Assembly: GCA_013398275.1 (NCBI GenBank)
Contig: VZSE01002208.1
Span: forward strand, 124,001 to 188,000
Length of the DNA: 64,000 bases
Source: Promerops cafer
Taxonomy: Eukaryota > Chordata > Aves > Passeriformes > Nectariniidae
Direction of reading: 5' to 3'
Positions within the stretch are counted from its first letter, which is position 1, and the number at the start of each line of letters is the position of its first letter. The position numbers and the translations under genes were made by a program. The notes below the pieces were generated by a model. That model made no database searches. It was not told the origin of the DNA and saw nothing but the letters and a program-made list of their open reading frames with translations. Shown one piece after another: positions 37,913 through 51,303 of this stretch.

Positions 37913-40900
37913 ATGTGCTTTTGAGGCTGAAAGAGGCTCAGGTGACAGGCTCTGAAGTGGAAGAGCAAAAGATGTGAATTCTAGCATTTCATTAACAGGT
38001 CTGTTCCCTTGATCTTCTTCCTTTGAAACTGTCTCCTGTACTGTGGGATCCAAATTCTGCTGAATACCTCTGCGAATAGGAATGTAGCATCCCTCTGAGA
38101 GTTCCCAGGTTGTCCAAGGCAATAACAAATACACGGTGCTCTTACAGTTAGCAAGGGGGCATTCTTCAAACATTTACACGCTGCCTTTGCTTTAAGCATG
38201 CAAGGAATCTCACTGCAACTGAGCTGGAGCCTAAATGTTTGCAGGACATTTAACCACTGGAAGCATGGCCCTGTGTCACTAATGAGTTTCTTCCTGCTAA
38301 AGGGTCTGAGACATGGGCCCATCCATTCCCTTTTCAAAGCATCCACCAAGCCTTTAGCTTTCCTATGTTTGCTTTTTCATAAACACCACATAAATACCAC
38401 GTACTACAACAGTACCTCGTATCCTATGTCCTGTTTGACAGCCCTGTTAAGTTTTACTTAGAACTTTTTTGAACCCTTGAACTCCTTAACACAGTGCTTA
38501 CATAGGTTCAGAGAGCAAGCAGGGGAAACCCGTAGATGAAATACCTATCAGGTACCCTTAAATAGAACTGCATCCCCTTGTTTCAGAATTTATTTTAGTG
38601 GCAGGTTGATGGAGTGATAAAAATATAGTGAAAGGCATTTTTAGTGCTTCTCTGCTGTCCTGGCTGCTTTCATTTGCTGCTGATACTACTGGATCAGGGA
38701 CAAGGTGGAGAGACTTACTGTTCAAATGACCAGAAGGCTTTACAGTCCTGAGACATGCTGAGCTTGATTTACTTGAATTCTGCACAGGTTAAAATAGAGA
38801 TTGAAATGGTATAGGCTTTGAAGGAGAAAACAAACAGATGTATCCTTGGACATGAAGCAAGTACTGAACAAAATTGGACTGGCCTGTTCTTCTCATTGAG
38901 TAGTTGCCAACCCAGTTTTAGCATAGTAGTTTATTCAAGCACAGGCAGTTTCCTTTTCTTAAGCGATACAGTGGAGACAGGGTGACTTGACACGAGGAAA
39001 TGGATGATCAAAGCAAAGATTTTGAGGAATGGTACAACTTGATGTCAAATTTCAGAGAATTTCCTTTCACTCTCTAGCAATTTCCAAGAAAATAACTGGG
39101 GCTAGTTGTCCATCCCAGACCACTGTCCAGAACAAAAATCCTCAATGTTTTAAACAATGTTTTGGATTTTAAAAAAGGAAGCTGAGTCCAAACATGTGAA
39201 TTCTCTTGGGAAGTTGTTCCCCCACCAGTCTGGTATCTGTATGGTTTATAGGGTTGTGCTTTTCTTATTCTGCTGACCTGTGGAGCCTTTGAAACAATTT
39301 GTCCATTTTAAGATGGTTTACAGTAAACTAAGACACTGCTGAGTGGACTAGAGTCTATTAATCTGCAGTTCTTCAGCTGGTTGAATGTGATTCCTGCTGA
39401 TTTGCTGGTGCTGGCTAATGCAGTCTTCTGACCCCTGGATGCTTCTCATAGCTGCCATAAATGGTTTGGTAAAGTAGCTCCTTCAAGTTATTGATATTCC
39501 CAGGAGCCAGTTTCAGTTTTCCTCTTGGCAGTCATATTCAGATGGGCAGAAGACACTGCTGTTGTTTCTGTGCTCTTTACCTTTTAGCATTCACTGGTTG
39601 GAGCTCCAGGAAACCATTTTTAAGATGATCATGATGCTTCTTTAAGCTAAAGCCCCTTGGATGAAAACCCCCACCTTCTACCCACTAAAAAAAAATATCT
39701 CCAGGAGGGCTCTTGTGCTGCTTCTTCACATCACATGTCTCTGCTCATTTTTGAATGAGCACTAGTCGCTCAGAGGAGGTGACCAAATTGCCACTGTCTA
39801 GTTTGCAGAATTCAGTAAATGCCTCGAACAACCAGAAGTGCTGATTCAGAGACAATGTCCTGTTTGACATCTAGGAACTTATCTGAATTGGAAGGAGACC
39901 CTGCATTTTGCCTGTACAGATTAGGAAAACCACAGATCCATTCAGTTAATGGCGATAATAGCTAAGGATGCAGTTACTGTGGATTTTTGCAGCACCACAA
40001 CATCTGTGCTAAAGCTGTATTCACTGAAAACTGAGCTTTAGTCATAAAACAAGCTTCTCTTCCAATAAGATAGAAATGGAGCATGTCATGGAAATATTAT
40101 CTGGTTATTTACTAACACTGTCCTGCCTGTAAATTCTTAAAGAGCAGTTAAAAGTGCAAAATACAGCTGTTTCTTAAGGCTTTTCTGGAGAGGCTTTGAA
40201 TAACTTCATCTCATACTGATTTGAAGAAAGGAAGTCAGTGCATGGGTGTGACTTTTGGGATCAGGCCTTTGTAAACCGGCCATCCCCAGTATATTAATGG
40301 CTGTTTACTTTAAGGAAAAAAGACATCTGTGACATACTCTTTATCTCTGTAGCAACTTTTTTTCTTAGAGCATTTGATAAAGATGTAACTAATATGGCTC
40401 CAGAAGCTAGTGAAAAGCCTAAAGTGAAACTTGAAGCTCTGTTTTGTTTCTCAGATAAATGTTACACGGTTTTTGTGTGCCTCTACTTCATGCCTGTTCC
40501 AAAATCTTCCTTTTTGTCCTTTAAGCAGTCAAAGCACACAAACACCTTGCCTATTCTACAGTCATGGCATTTATATGTAACTGATGAGAACATGGTAGTA
40601 AAATCTGATCTGCTGGACAAGGTGTGCAGTGTAGTGGTGTGTTTTGCCACTTAATGTATGTACTTATGGGCACCCAAAAGCCAGAACAAGGAGTACATGG
40701 AGCATCCAGGCTCGGGTGTGTCTGGAGGCATGATGCCCCTAGATAAGGGGTGGGAGGCAATCACGTTCAGCCATCAATGACTGAAAAGGCTTTTTTGTAG
40801 AATGGCAGTAGAAGAATGCCATCAATGACTTGTGCAATCCAAACACATGATGTCGGGACAGCTGCAGGGTTTTTGTTATTGTTCTGTGTCCTGATTCCAA

Positions 40901-41653
40901 TCTCCAGTACATGCCAGTTATGTTTGGTCACTGGAAGTGTTCCTGTATGTACATGAACTCCATGTGACAAAAATTACTCTTCTCAGAGGTCACAGATGAT
41001 TCCTTTGCTTTGGCACAGGAAACCTGCCTGATGTGCCGTCTAGTGTCCTTCAGAATGGCAAATGTCAGATAAACACCCCTTGGAGAAGGCCTCACTTTTT
41101 TTGCCAGAGTTTTGGAGCTATAGGATTTACTTAGTTTCCCTTGTCTCCCTAGGCTCTTTGGAGATAAGTCCTTTTTTTTCTAGATTGCATTCCCATAAAC
41201 TGTCTAAAAAGGACAGTGGTCTGTGGTTATCAAGAGCTTTCAGTTCATGCTGTGGCTGATCAGTTAATTGCAAGGACACCAACTCTTGAACTTTCTCTAG
41301 ACATTTCAACACTGATGATATCTGCTAAGCTCATCAAGAACAAAATAATTAGTGTTAAGTGAATAACGATTAATTTATTACTGCAGGAGTTTGTGTGAGC
41401 CATTGGTATCCTCTAGTCACAGAGCTCTCCGTCCTTACAGACAGACAGAAGCTTGGTTTTGCACAGTTGTATCCCTGAATCAGTAAATCTGTTTCATGGA
41501 TCCACCTCAGAATTTATCAGAATGAGAAAATTTTTTACCTGAGTTGGAAATACTCCCCTGATGGTAACAAGTATGAAAGAAAGATGGCATTCACTCACAA
41601 ATAAGAGGTTTCCAAACCAGAGCAGCAGAGGAATGCAGGTCAAGATCAGGGTG

Positions 41654-41679
41654 TCATCATGTTGTGACATCATGTTGTG
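41654..41679 (+). repeat. 13-bp tandem duplication
   Basis: TCATCATGTTGTG is followed directly by ACATCATGTTGTG (12 of 13 identical). Confidence 0.88.
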
Positions 41680-41987
41680 GTGGAACAAATGTAGCTCGAC
41701 CCTTAACAATATGTGCTTGGGCATGGAGCAGTGGAGCAGTGATTGGTGATACAGAAGGAACAGTCTCAAGTCATCGTACATAATGTTAAGATGTCATCAG
41801 TGGCATCCCTGCTTGTTTTTAACCTGTGGTTCAGTCCTTAGCTGTGTTAAATGATGTTTGCAGTCAGTAGGGATAATGATTATCATGTTGAATCTTACTC
41901 CAAAGCAGCAAAAGTAAGCCTTTCCCTCTCTTTTGTCCATGATGGCTTATTTTGATCACTATTTGACTTTCTGGGAAGTGTGGTTTT

Positions 41988-42120
41988 CACAGAATGTTCT
42001 GAGTTGGAAGCAGCCATAAGGATCATCAAGTTCAACTCTTCAGTGAATGGCCCAGACAGGGATCAAATCCACAATCTTGGTCTTAGTAGCACTATGCTTA
42101 ACCAACTAAGCTAATCTCGG
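41988..42120 (-). mobile_element. tRNA-Ile-derived SINE with CR1-like tail
   Basis: Read on the minus strand from 42120, the element starts with a tRNA-like head. It has an A-box core TAGCTTAGTTGG (about 42102-42113) and a B-box-like GATTTGATCC (42060-42069, one or two changes from GGTTCGATCC), and it ends in GGCCA like tRNA-Ile. The loop that should hold anticodon AAT reads ACT. The remaining about 65 bases run into a CR1 3'-tail motif (TTGATGATCC...TTCCAACTCAGAA) and an ATTCTGTG octamer near 41990. The family model is a pol III SINE mobilised by CR1 reverse transcriptase, like passerine TguSINE1. GGTTTT flanks both ends (41982-41987 and 42121-42126), a possible target-site duplication. Several changes suggest an old copy. 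Confidence 0.88.
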
Positions 42121-45100
42121 GGTTTTTAAGAAAGGCTGTTTGTAGAAGTGGAAAGGTGTGTACTCAAAGTCATGCCAGGTGAGGGTGGGCATTTTGAAAC
42201 CATTAAGTGATCAGATGTGCTGATGAGAACCTCTGTGTATCTGTAATAAAACACTGACCAGTGCAGTGTGGACTGTGTGGTTTTCTCACTGACTTAAGCA
42301 AAATGCAATACTCTTCCATTTTTCTCATAATTCCAACAATGGACCTGGAAAAAGATGTCTAAGAGGAAGCCTGTGGGGGAAGAAGGCATGTTAGGGAACT
42401 TTTCCTGAACCACAGTACTGTAAGGAACTAGTTACATTGACTTTGATTTATGCACTATTTTGTCCATCAAGGTACCTGTTCCTTCCTCTCCTGGCCTCTG
42501 TAGCTGTCTTTCCCTATAATATGTGCTTTTTGCTCTTGGGACCATCAGCTAAAGTATCATATATAAATATATTTTTGTCTTGATTAAATGCACTATTAAA
42601 CCTCCAGACGTCTTGCAGTGAAAGTGTTTTCTGTAATTAGTTGTCTTGAAGGTTCACTGAGGAATGAAGAATATAGGGAAACACTTGGAAATGCAATCAT
42701 ATGGCAAAATATTTCTTTCTTATGATAATCTTCATCTTTTAAGTATTGTCACATTAGAACACGTGCAGGTCTGTGCTAGATACAGTGGACAGTCTTTTAG
42801 CACTATTTCAACAAGATACAGATCTCAGCTGTAGTGCATTGATGTGTTTTCTCCTTGCCAACAAGACAAATACAAGCAATTTTTGTTCTAAAGCTACTGA
42901 GTGAATAGTGCTGTCTAACTGTAAATTGCTTTAAGGGGGAATCAATACGGTGCATGCACTTCTAATAGTCCATTTGCCAATGTTTTTTAAAATCTATGTA
43001 TTAAGTTTGGGCATGGATGATCATTGTTCATTTTAGTTCACAATATATTGTGTATAACTAATGGTACAATTCAAGGGCACATGAGAAGGTCATGAGGTTT
43101 TAAAGGAAAATGGCAACTGAGCACGGCAAAGGCAAGTTTATTGTTCCACAGTGTTTTGTAATTAATCTTAATAAAGATTTGCTCTATGTAACATAGCCTT
43201 TCTTTTATTGAGTTGTTATGTAGTGGCTTTTACCTCTGAGGATCCCTAGAGCACCTTCTTTCATTAGTGAAGTTTAGAGGAAAATGAGTTACTTGTTCAT
43301 GCTGCTTCCTCCTTGGCAACTGCGGATTTTTCCCACTCTTCCATTTCAGTGTACCATGTTATTACATGCATTTCCCTGGCAAATACAACATACCAAAAGC
43401 TTTCTCAGACTTGATTTTTCTATCTTTATTTTATAACTAGCTGCATCCAACAATTGCTTCCAGAAGAATTGCAGCCCATGCCACTGAGAATATTACAATT
43501 TCATCTCTATAAATTTCATGGTCACATACAAGTCTCAGTGGACCAAGCTAGTATAGTTTTTTGTTTTGTAGAACTCACCATTGACTTTGATATGGAAATT
43601 GAAAAGCAAGAATTTCTACTTAGAACTTGATTGCCTGTATAGCAAAATGATTTGTTTCTAACTGCAGGGCTAAGAGGGAATGCTCTGGAGGCATTTTTCT
43701 GCAGGGTGGACAGTGCTTGGCTGTTCTCAATTTACACATGCTTGAATTTTTTGTTTCCAAAAATATAGTTTCCATATATGTTCACTAAAGTTTTTCTAAT
43801 ATCTGGGGGGTTTTGGAATCTACTGAAAAGGCATCTGATTTGTGGGGGTTTTTCCTGTTCTATTTTTTTATGAGGTCTCTTGTTTTCTCAGAAAAAAATC
43901 TGCAGTGGGATTTGTGCTTGTGTCCCGAAGCAGATGGATGAAGTAAGTTAGGAACAGCTTTCCCAAGGAGCTGGTGCAGAGTTGTTTTGAGCACATCCCC
44001 ACGTCTCACGCTCAGACAAGAAGGGTCACAGATCTCTAGGGGCATATGTGTTTGCACCTCAGCCTCTCATGAAGTATGAGGGTATATTCCACGGTGGTCA
44101 GCACGGATAAAGAGTTGAAGGCCTTATTATACCTTTCCTCCTTTCTGCTTGATCCTTGCTTGTAGCCATGTTTGTGAGAACTGTGCTTCAGAACAGATGT
44201 GATGGTCTTGACAGACTTCATCAGTGCATTAGAAACAAGCATATTTTTTCCTACATCATCTGTGTTGTGCATGTGTTTTCTATTTTATTCCTCCTTTTCT
44301 TTCAAATGTTTCTATTATGAACCCGGTGATGAAAGCTCCCTTTTTCTGAGCCCATTTTCAGAGCTGGGTACCTTTCACAGAGTATCCTAGGGCAATAAAT
44401 CACTTTGTGCTTTATGATTGTAACCCCAAATTAGAGGCCCAATGTAATGTGCAAGGCTGGTTACCTTAGTCCCAAGGTGTGTAGGAAAAATATGAATGAC
44501 AACTTTTTTATTTTAAGGAAGAGGCTATTATAAATAAGTTGTGAATAAGACTTGCATCTAAAGCGAGGCCACAACCTTCAAAATCTTTATTAAAAGTACT
44601 AAAATGCAAATAACACAGAACGATTATTTTGTCCACAAAGAAGGTTTCAGTCAGTATGCACATAGCTGTTAAGATGTGATATTGTCAGTCTTTAGCTCTG
44701 AAAGCTTGTACCCAAAGCTGACTGGTGTAAAAGTAGAGTTTAAGATGGGTTCCTGTGAAGAAATGCTTGTTTTTGTTGGAAGAAGGAGTATGGCTACCTC
44801 AGTCAGGCAGGGATTCAAGTGGGTTCAATAGCACTCTTCAGAGAAGACCTGGTAGCATTTAGAATATTATGTTGCAGAATTTATGAAAGATTGTTACATT
44901 TTTCATTTTTCATAATGTTTAATCTGAAGATATTTCAAAAGAATTATCTAGAGAGACTTTTTCTAAAATACCGTATCCTCGGTCTGTGACATTCTCACAA
45001 TGCTGCTAGTGCTCCACGGTTACCATCAAAGTTCATGTCATGAGTTGCAGTGGGATAGTCCTCTTGCTGCTTGCAGCCATGCTAGAACTGGTTTTCACAA

Positions 45101-47609
45101 TGTACACTCTTTTGTCAGTGTTTAATCTTGGATTTCATTTTGGTTTTTTCTCCGTTCTGCTGTCAGTTTACTCTTATCCTACAGGTCTCTGCAAATGGTG
45201 ATGGCTTCTCATGTGGTACTCTTATGGTCTTTTGAGTGGTTCCCCCTCCTTCTCAGTTTTGGAACAATGTATTGAGATAATGCTGGATTGCCAAGTCTTG
45301 TGGGAACATTGTTATTAAACTGTGGCCCATATTCTCCCTTCAGAGGTTGAATGAAAAAAACAGATGAGGTCAATTTACACATTAAGAAAAAAAACTTAAT
45401 AAGTTAAGTGAACAGGAAATAACCACTGCCCTTATATTGCCTTTTGCTCATTTTTGATTCTTTCTCCTTCATAATTACTCCCCTGTGATGTCAAGTGTGC
45501 TTGGAGTTATGTGAGTTTAGGGCTTTATTCCTCCCACCCATGTCCTCTCTGTTAAAGTTCCTAACTTTTTTGTCACTGTAGGTGAGGCTGCTTACATAGC
45601 CCATGCCACTTCCCCTTGCAGGTGGGTAGATAAGGCATTTTGGACAGTCCTTGTAAAAGATGAGGGAGGGAGTTTGCAGGAGGAAGGAGAGCTATTATAC
45701 AAAAACTCCTGAGATTGACTTCCATTCTTAAGCAGTAGCTGAAGCTGGGTCATCAGCTGTCGCTGCAACACTGCTACCCCTGGGGACCTGAACCTCATAA
45801 TCAGCACTGTCAGCTGGATTGCCAGAAAAGAAATTAAATAGAGGTTAGAAAAAAGAATTGATACATAAACTATATAAAAGAGCAGGGAGAAATCATGAGT
45901 TAGAAAACTCCTTCCTCTATTTACTATCTTGATGGGTTTTTCTATAGCAATGTTCTCTCCCTGTAATGGTTTTAACCTTTGGTCTATAGTTTGCCTCCTG
46001 CCAACGTCTGCCAGCAGACATATTTGTGTTGGAAAACAGGGATTAACCAACCAGTGTAGGATTAACTCCATATTTCTTTTAGCATTTTCTGCTCAAGGAG
46101 AACCTCATAGTGCCTGAAAACATCTGAAATTCATACTAAACCTCACATAATAGCTTGAAGATTTTACTACTAAATTTAATTGGGGCCAAGGATTTTCAGA
46201 TAATCTCTGACTTCTAAAGCCTAAAATTCCAAATTAGAAAAGCAGTTTTTATGTTACCTCAAATGTCTTTGCAGTGATGGTTTGCAGGTGAGGAAGGCCA
46301 CCAGATTTCTTAAATACAGTGCCACCAAAGAAACTTCGTTTGGTGGTCTAAGGTAAAATGATGAAACTCTTTAGGCCTACATTTCAGAAATACAAGGAAA
46401 AAAGAAGTGCAATGTTTATTATAGTTTCTTGTAAATGGAGAGACATCTGGTGTAACAACAGCAGATCCTTTCATAAAATAGAAGGTGTCCCCAAACATTT
46501 ACATGCACGAGCATATAAGTGCATTTTCACTTTCCAATAAAGCCAGACCTAGACCAAAAGCCTGGATCTAGCTCTGCAGTTTAGGCTCATCACAGATTCA
46601 GCTACCCAAAACGATGGTTGTAGGAGGCAAAGAGCTTAGCTCTAGTTCTTGTCCACTTGGTGCTTCATGCATTATCCAGCGGTGAGTCTGCACTTACAGT
46701 TTGAAGACCACTGGGTTTGGGGCTTGGAGGGTTTTCTCTCAAACCAAGTCTGCAAACTCTTCTTCTGTGTATCTGCAGCAATCTACTTTTTAAAAATGTG
46801 TACTTCCGCTTCCTTGAATCTAAATACGCTCTTTTAAAGATCCCTCAAAGAAATGCCTGAGTATGTTTGAGAAAAAAGGAAAAAAATCTGCTTGATGTTT
46901 GTGTTATGCCTTAGCTTTGGAACCCAGCAGTAGGCAGATTATTAAGAATGGCTTTATTAGTTAAATAGAATTGTTCAAGAGTTTGAGTTAAAGTGAAGAG
47001 GAAGATGTGGATTACCTTACTGTACCAGCTGAAATAGGAGGCTCTCGAGTACCTACAGGAGAGTTTCTCTTCCTTAGAAAGATATTTTTCATGCTGATTA
47101 TTTCTTTCAGAGCTCTTCAGGCCAGGAACCGCACTGGAATAGTGGAGTCAGAGGTCTGAAAACACTGAAAATGCATTAGGGACAGGGAAGATGAAGGGGT
47201 CATGGCACCTGCAAAATGTCCTGTGAATAGTACACACCTAGCTCCAGAAGAGGCATGGTAGGTGGCATGTCCTGGCAACGACAGGGAGGACTTTTGTCAG
47301 GGCATCTTCCTTTAGCTGCACACAAGCCCTCAGCCTCAGGCTCTCTTCAGGGAGGAGCTTCATGCTCGTCTTAAGCCTTTTGGCAGACTGGGGAAGTTGT
47401 TTCTTGTGGGAGGCTTTTGTGAGGCGTGACTGGAAGGACAAGGATGAGGTGCAGCATTAAACAGTGGCCAAGTCTGATGGGCAATTTCACCTATATTGTG
47501 TGGATGCCTTTCCCCAGCTTACTATTTTTGGCTTGTAATGGCTTCACAGAGAGGCTTCACAAATCCCACTTAATTGTCCCTTGCCCTTCCAGTCTCTAGA
47601 TTTTTATTT

Positions 47610-47671
47610 AAAACTAAAAAAAAAAAAACAAAAAAAACCAAAAAAAAACCCAAAACAAACAAAATCAAACA
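47610..47671 (+). repeat. A-rich low-complexity tract
   Basis: A runs of 4 to 12 are broken by CC or C, giving a degenerate (A)nC pattern. It generates Lys/Thr/Pro-rich and, on the other strand, Phe-rich translations that are artefacts. Confidence 0.88.
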
Positions 47672-50600
47672 GATGAATTATGTAATTCAGTACCAGCTGG
47701 TTTGGTGCCTGAGCAGATACTGGCTGTTCTGCAGCTGTCATGAAGGTGGTGTGAAAGCACTGAGTCAAAATAAATGTCACATCACCTGCCCAAGGTAACC
47801 CATCAGAAATGCTGTCATATGCCTGTGGCTGACCTGAACCCCTCATGTCCTCCCGTGGGACTCCTGTCATGAGTGATCGAGGAGCCACAGCTTTCCAGTC
47901 CTGTTGTTCAAACCAAAGAGGGAGGTGGGAGGGTTCAGCATGACCCACCATGGCTCCAGCAGCAATGTCTCAAGGGACAGCATTACCAAGAGCTCATTTT
48001 CCCTGGTCAAACATCAGGTTTTGGCATCTCTTCTTTTTTAATGTATCAAGGATAGGTATGCTCTGTCTCTGGAATGAAAAAGAAGCTGCTGGAAGACTCT
48101 GCCTGGTTCCTCAGCTGCAAGGCAGTGAAGTTTTGTGGCAAGTCAGTTCTTGAGTGGAGGCTAAATAGCAAGACCTGGGTGGGGTTCGCCTCTGCCTGTA
48201 GAAGTAATCTGAGTTGTCTGTGAAGGACCAAAGCAATTTTTGGTTCTTTGATGTAAGAACCAGCCAGTTCTTGACAGTCTTGAGTCTTTCTGTGGAAAAT
48301 AAATTCAGCACTGGCACTGTTTGAATAAATGAAGAAAATAACCTGAGTTAGAGTTTGTTTCAGAGCTTGTTACACCCTTTTGTGAAGTATCTGGATCTGT
48401 TAAAATAAACATCACCGGTGCCAGCAAGAAGGGGGGAGAAGAGGAGCTGTCTGCCCCTCTGCTTCCTGCTGATGTCCTTGCCTCCTGCCCTGATCAGGTT
48501 TCCTCCAGCCATCACTCCCTGCTGTAAATGTGCCTGTGCTGCATTAGTGGGGGCTGTGGTTTTCCTCCAGCACCAGCGTTCATGGTCATAGTAGCTGTCA
48601 TCTCAGGTCAGCCCTCTTCATTGCTCCATCCAGCATTTTATCTGCACTAACCTGGACTTCAAAACAAGGGTAGAAAACTGTCTCTGCAGTAGGAATCATG
48701 AATATGGACTTGGGATCTTCATCTGTGAATTGGAGAAGACAGAATAAAGCAAGGCTTGCGTGAAGATGGATCATCAGAAATGAGCAAAACTAACAAGGTA
48801 AAGCAGAGCTCCTTACACCCATGTGATAGTCTGCTTCCCTCGTATGGTACCTGTAATTCTGGCTCAATAAATAAGCTATGGACACTGAACCTGCTGGGAA
48901 TTAAAACCTAGGTGGCATGCATAGGAAGGAAACGTAAGCCAAGAGTTTCAGTGTTCCATCAGCCTCCACTAGCAGAGCTAGGGCCAGGACATGCCGGAGG
49001 AGGAAATGGGTGAATGCTCAGTTTCCTGGGCTGTTTGCTAAATAAGGGTATGTCTGTGGGTCTGCCACAGAGCAGTGAAAGTCTGAAACAGTAACTGTCC
49101 ACCTGAAGGCCTGTTTCTCTCTGTTTTTTAGAGAACTGCTAAATAAAAAAGAAAGTAAGTTAAAACCCATGGATAGGTATTAACCTCGGCTCTCACTTGA
49201 TGACGTATTATCCAACCTCAGTTCAGCCTAATGCTGTGAAAAGCAAAGATAAACAAAGAGGAGAATTAAAGAGATGAAGAAGAGAAAGAGTAGACCTGCA
49301 GTAATAATTTCTTTGCCCCAGTTCATGAGCTGAGAATGCCGTAGGGGTAGGGGCAGGGTAGATATCCATCTTGCTCGTAGGCAAGAGCCACTTCTCCTTT
49401 TAAGGCCTCTTTTGTATGTGAGGTGCTTTAATGAACAGTGGGAGTTTTCTACTGGAAAAGACAAAAAAAGAGCTAAGGTCATTTGTACAGTTGAAAAGTA
49501 ATATATTTTTCTGCTATACTGAAGGAAAGTTCAGACCAAGCCTTCAGTGTTCTTTTAACTGATTATTTCCATATGGACTGACTTTTTGTGCTCAAGTAAT
49601 GTTAATGCAGCTGAAACCCAAGCAGGTCTTAATTCCTGTACTTTCTGCTGCAGAAAATGCACCTCTTTGCATGCATATTAGTTACATTTTACTCCAGCTT
49701 TAAAGTGTTTTGGGGGGAATTTCTTTAACTGCTTAAGATCAAGCTACTGAAACCACTCTGGGCTGTTGGAAGGAGTGGGCCCAGTACCAAAAAGGAGCCT
49801 TTCCAGCATCCCAGAAAAAATTCTCTGCATAATGTTGATTGTTTAAAGTTTCCCTTTTTTCTGTATTTAGGATACTAATGAAATTTAAACTAAACTAGGA
49901 AATTAATAGAAATATTTACAGTGCAGCTAAAATAATTTGTGGTGTTAACACAAAAATAAACATTCCCAAGAAAGGATTGGAAAACAGGATTATATCATAA
50001 AAAGAAATAGCTGGCACATTCTTTTTGTCCCATCTTCCAACCTGTCACTTGTGTTTGTCTCTCCCAAATGCCATGGACTCTTTGCATGTTTATTTAAATT
50101 AAATAAAACATACAGCTCTATATTTTTTTTAATATTGGGTCAGAAAGCTTAACTGGCTCAACCTGTAAAGCAGAAATGAAAAATATAAATATTTTAACAA
50201 GTGAGAGGCTGCTGCATTTTCACTTCTTACTGCATGTACTATTCTTGAAGGTACTGGGAAGAGAGTTAGGGCTGGAGGGGAAGAAGGGTGGAGAGATGAT
50301 ATATAAAGGGAGACTGAGAAAATGCATTAAAATGACACATCTTGAGAGAATCTGTTTGAACAGTGGAGATTTACAAAGTTTTGTCCTACTCCATGGCAAC
50401 TTGGGTACACAGATCAAACATGTCATAGGAGTAACATGGGGCAGGTGAGCCTTGAGCCAAAAAATTCGAGAGGGAGCAGTGTGAGGGGGCGGGTGATGCT
50501 GGAAAACTTTGGAGACATCTGTGTGCTGCACAGGAGCAGTAGGCCTGGCTGAGGAGGGAGGAGGATTTGGTGCCCATCATGGGCTGCCATTAGTTACAGC

Positions 50601-51286
50601 TGGAGATTTTTCTTTACTTTTAGAAGAGCAGATAGGTACTTATTCTTTCGGATTTTTTTTAGACAAAACCTTTATTTACAAGTCCTCCAACACTTGTTTA
50701 GGAAAAATGCAATAATTTTATAATATTTTTTTTATAATAATTTTTTTGTTTTGCTTTGCTTTAGGGATGAGGCTTTTTCATCACTTTCCTGTGGTCTGCC
50801 ATGTATGACCAAAACACTTTATTCCATGTTGACTTGCTGCTTGTTTTCCAACATGCTCTATTATTTGCGTTTTAATTTTGGGCCATCTTTTAATTTACTT
50901 TTGCTAATGTGTCTTGACTTGTTTATGCTGTGATACATTCAACATCCCAACCACTGACATAGTATCTATTATGTAGAAAGCTAAAACTGAAGCATTGGTG
51001 TAAATTTGGTGCTTTGAGAGCTTTTCATGCAACACCAGAAACCTTATATCATTTCTAATACATCCTGATTGAGAGGGTCTCCCTTGAATGCGAGTTACAA
51101 TGTGATACCATGCTGAGACACCACAGATTTCTCATGTCAGCTTAATGCATTCTCGGCTCAGCATAATTCTTAAGTCTTGTACCACTCAATATATGCCATT
51201 ATCTTAGCTCAGTGGGTCTATCTGAATTGACAGATTAATGGCAAATTGTCTTGTTTTGTTCAATTTCAAAGTAGAGTATAGGAATT

Positions 51287-51303
51287 AAAAAAAAAAAAAA
51301 AAA
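51287..51303 (+). repeat. Poly-A tract (17)
   Basis: Uninterrupted run of 17 A followed by GAAAAGA. No retroposed body is recognised. Confidence 0.9.

Larger units (their letters stand above)
20502..41987. other. Intronic sequence, no gene seen
   Basis: About 21.5 kb with no supported exon. Points of note are a perfect hairpin (20884-20908), a CpG-rich patch (25065-25252), a repeat-free TAAT-rich stretch (about 29640-29850), two overlapping same-strand open frames at 34902-35811 without family resemblance, and minor tandem repeats. Confidence 0.45.

Noticed and set aside
42030..42120. A genuine tRNA-Ile gene on the minus strand
   Set aside because: The anticodon loop and B box are mutated and the acceptor stem does not pair well. 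The sequence continues directly into a CR1-type tail, so it is a SINE head.
43165..43180. AATAAA after a T-rich stretch as a polyadenylation site of a hidden gene
   Set aside because: Single hexamers are common in AT-rich DNA, and no upstream exon or open frame supports a transcript end.
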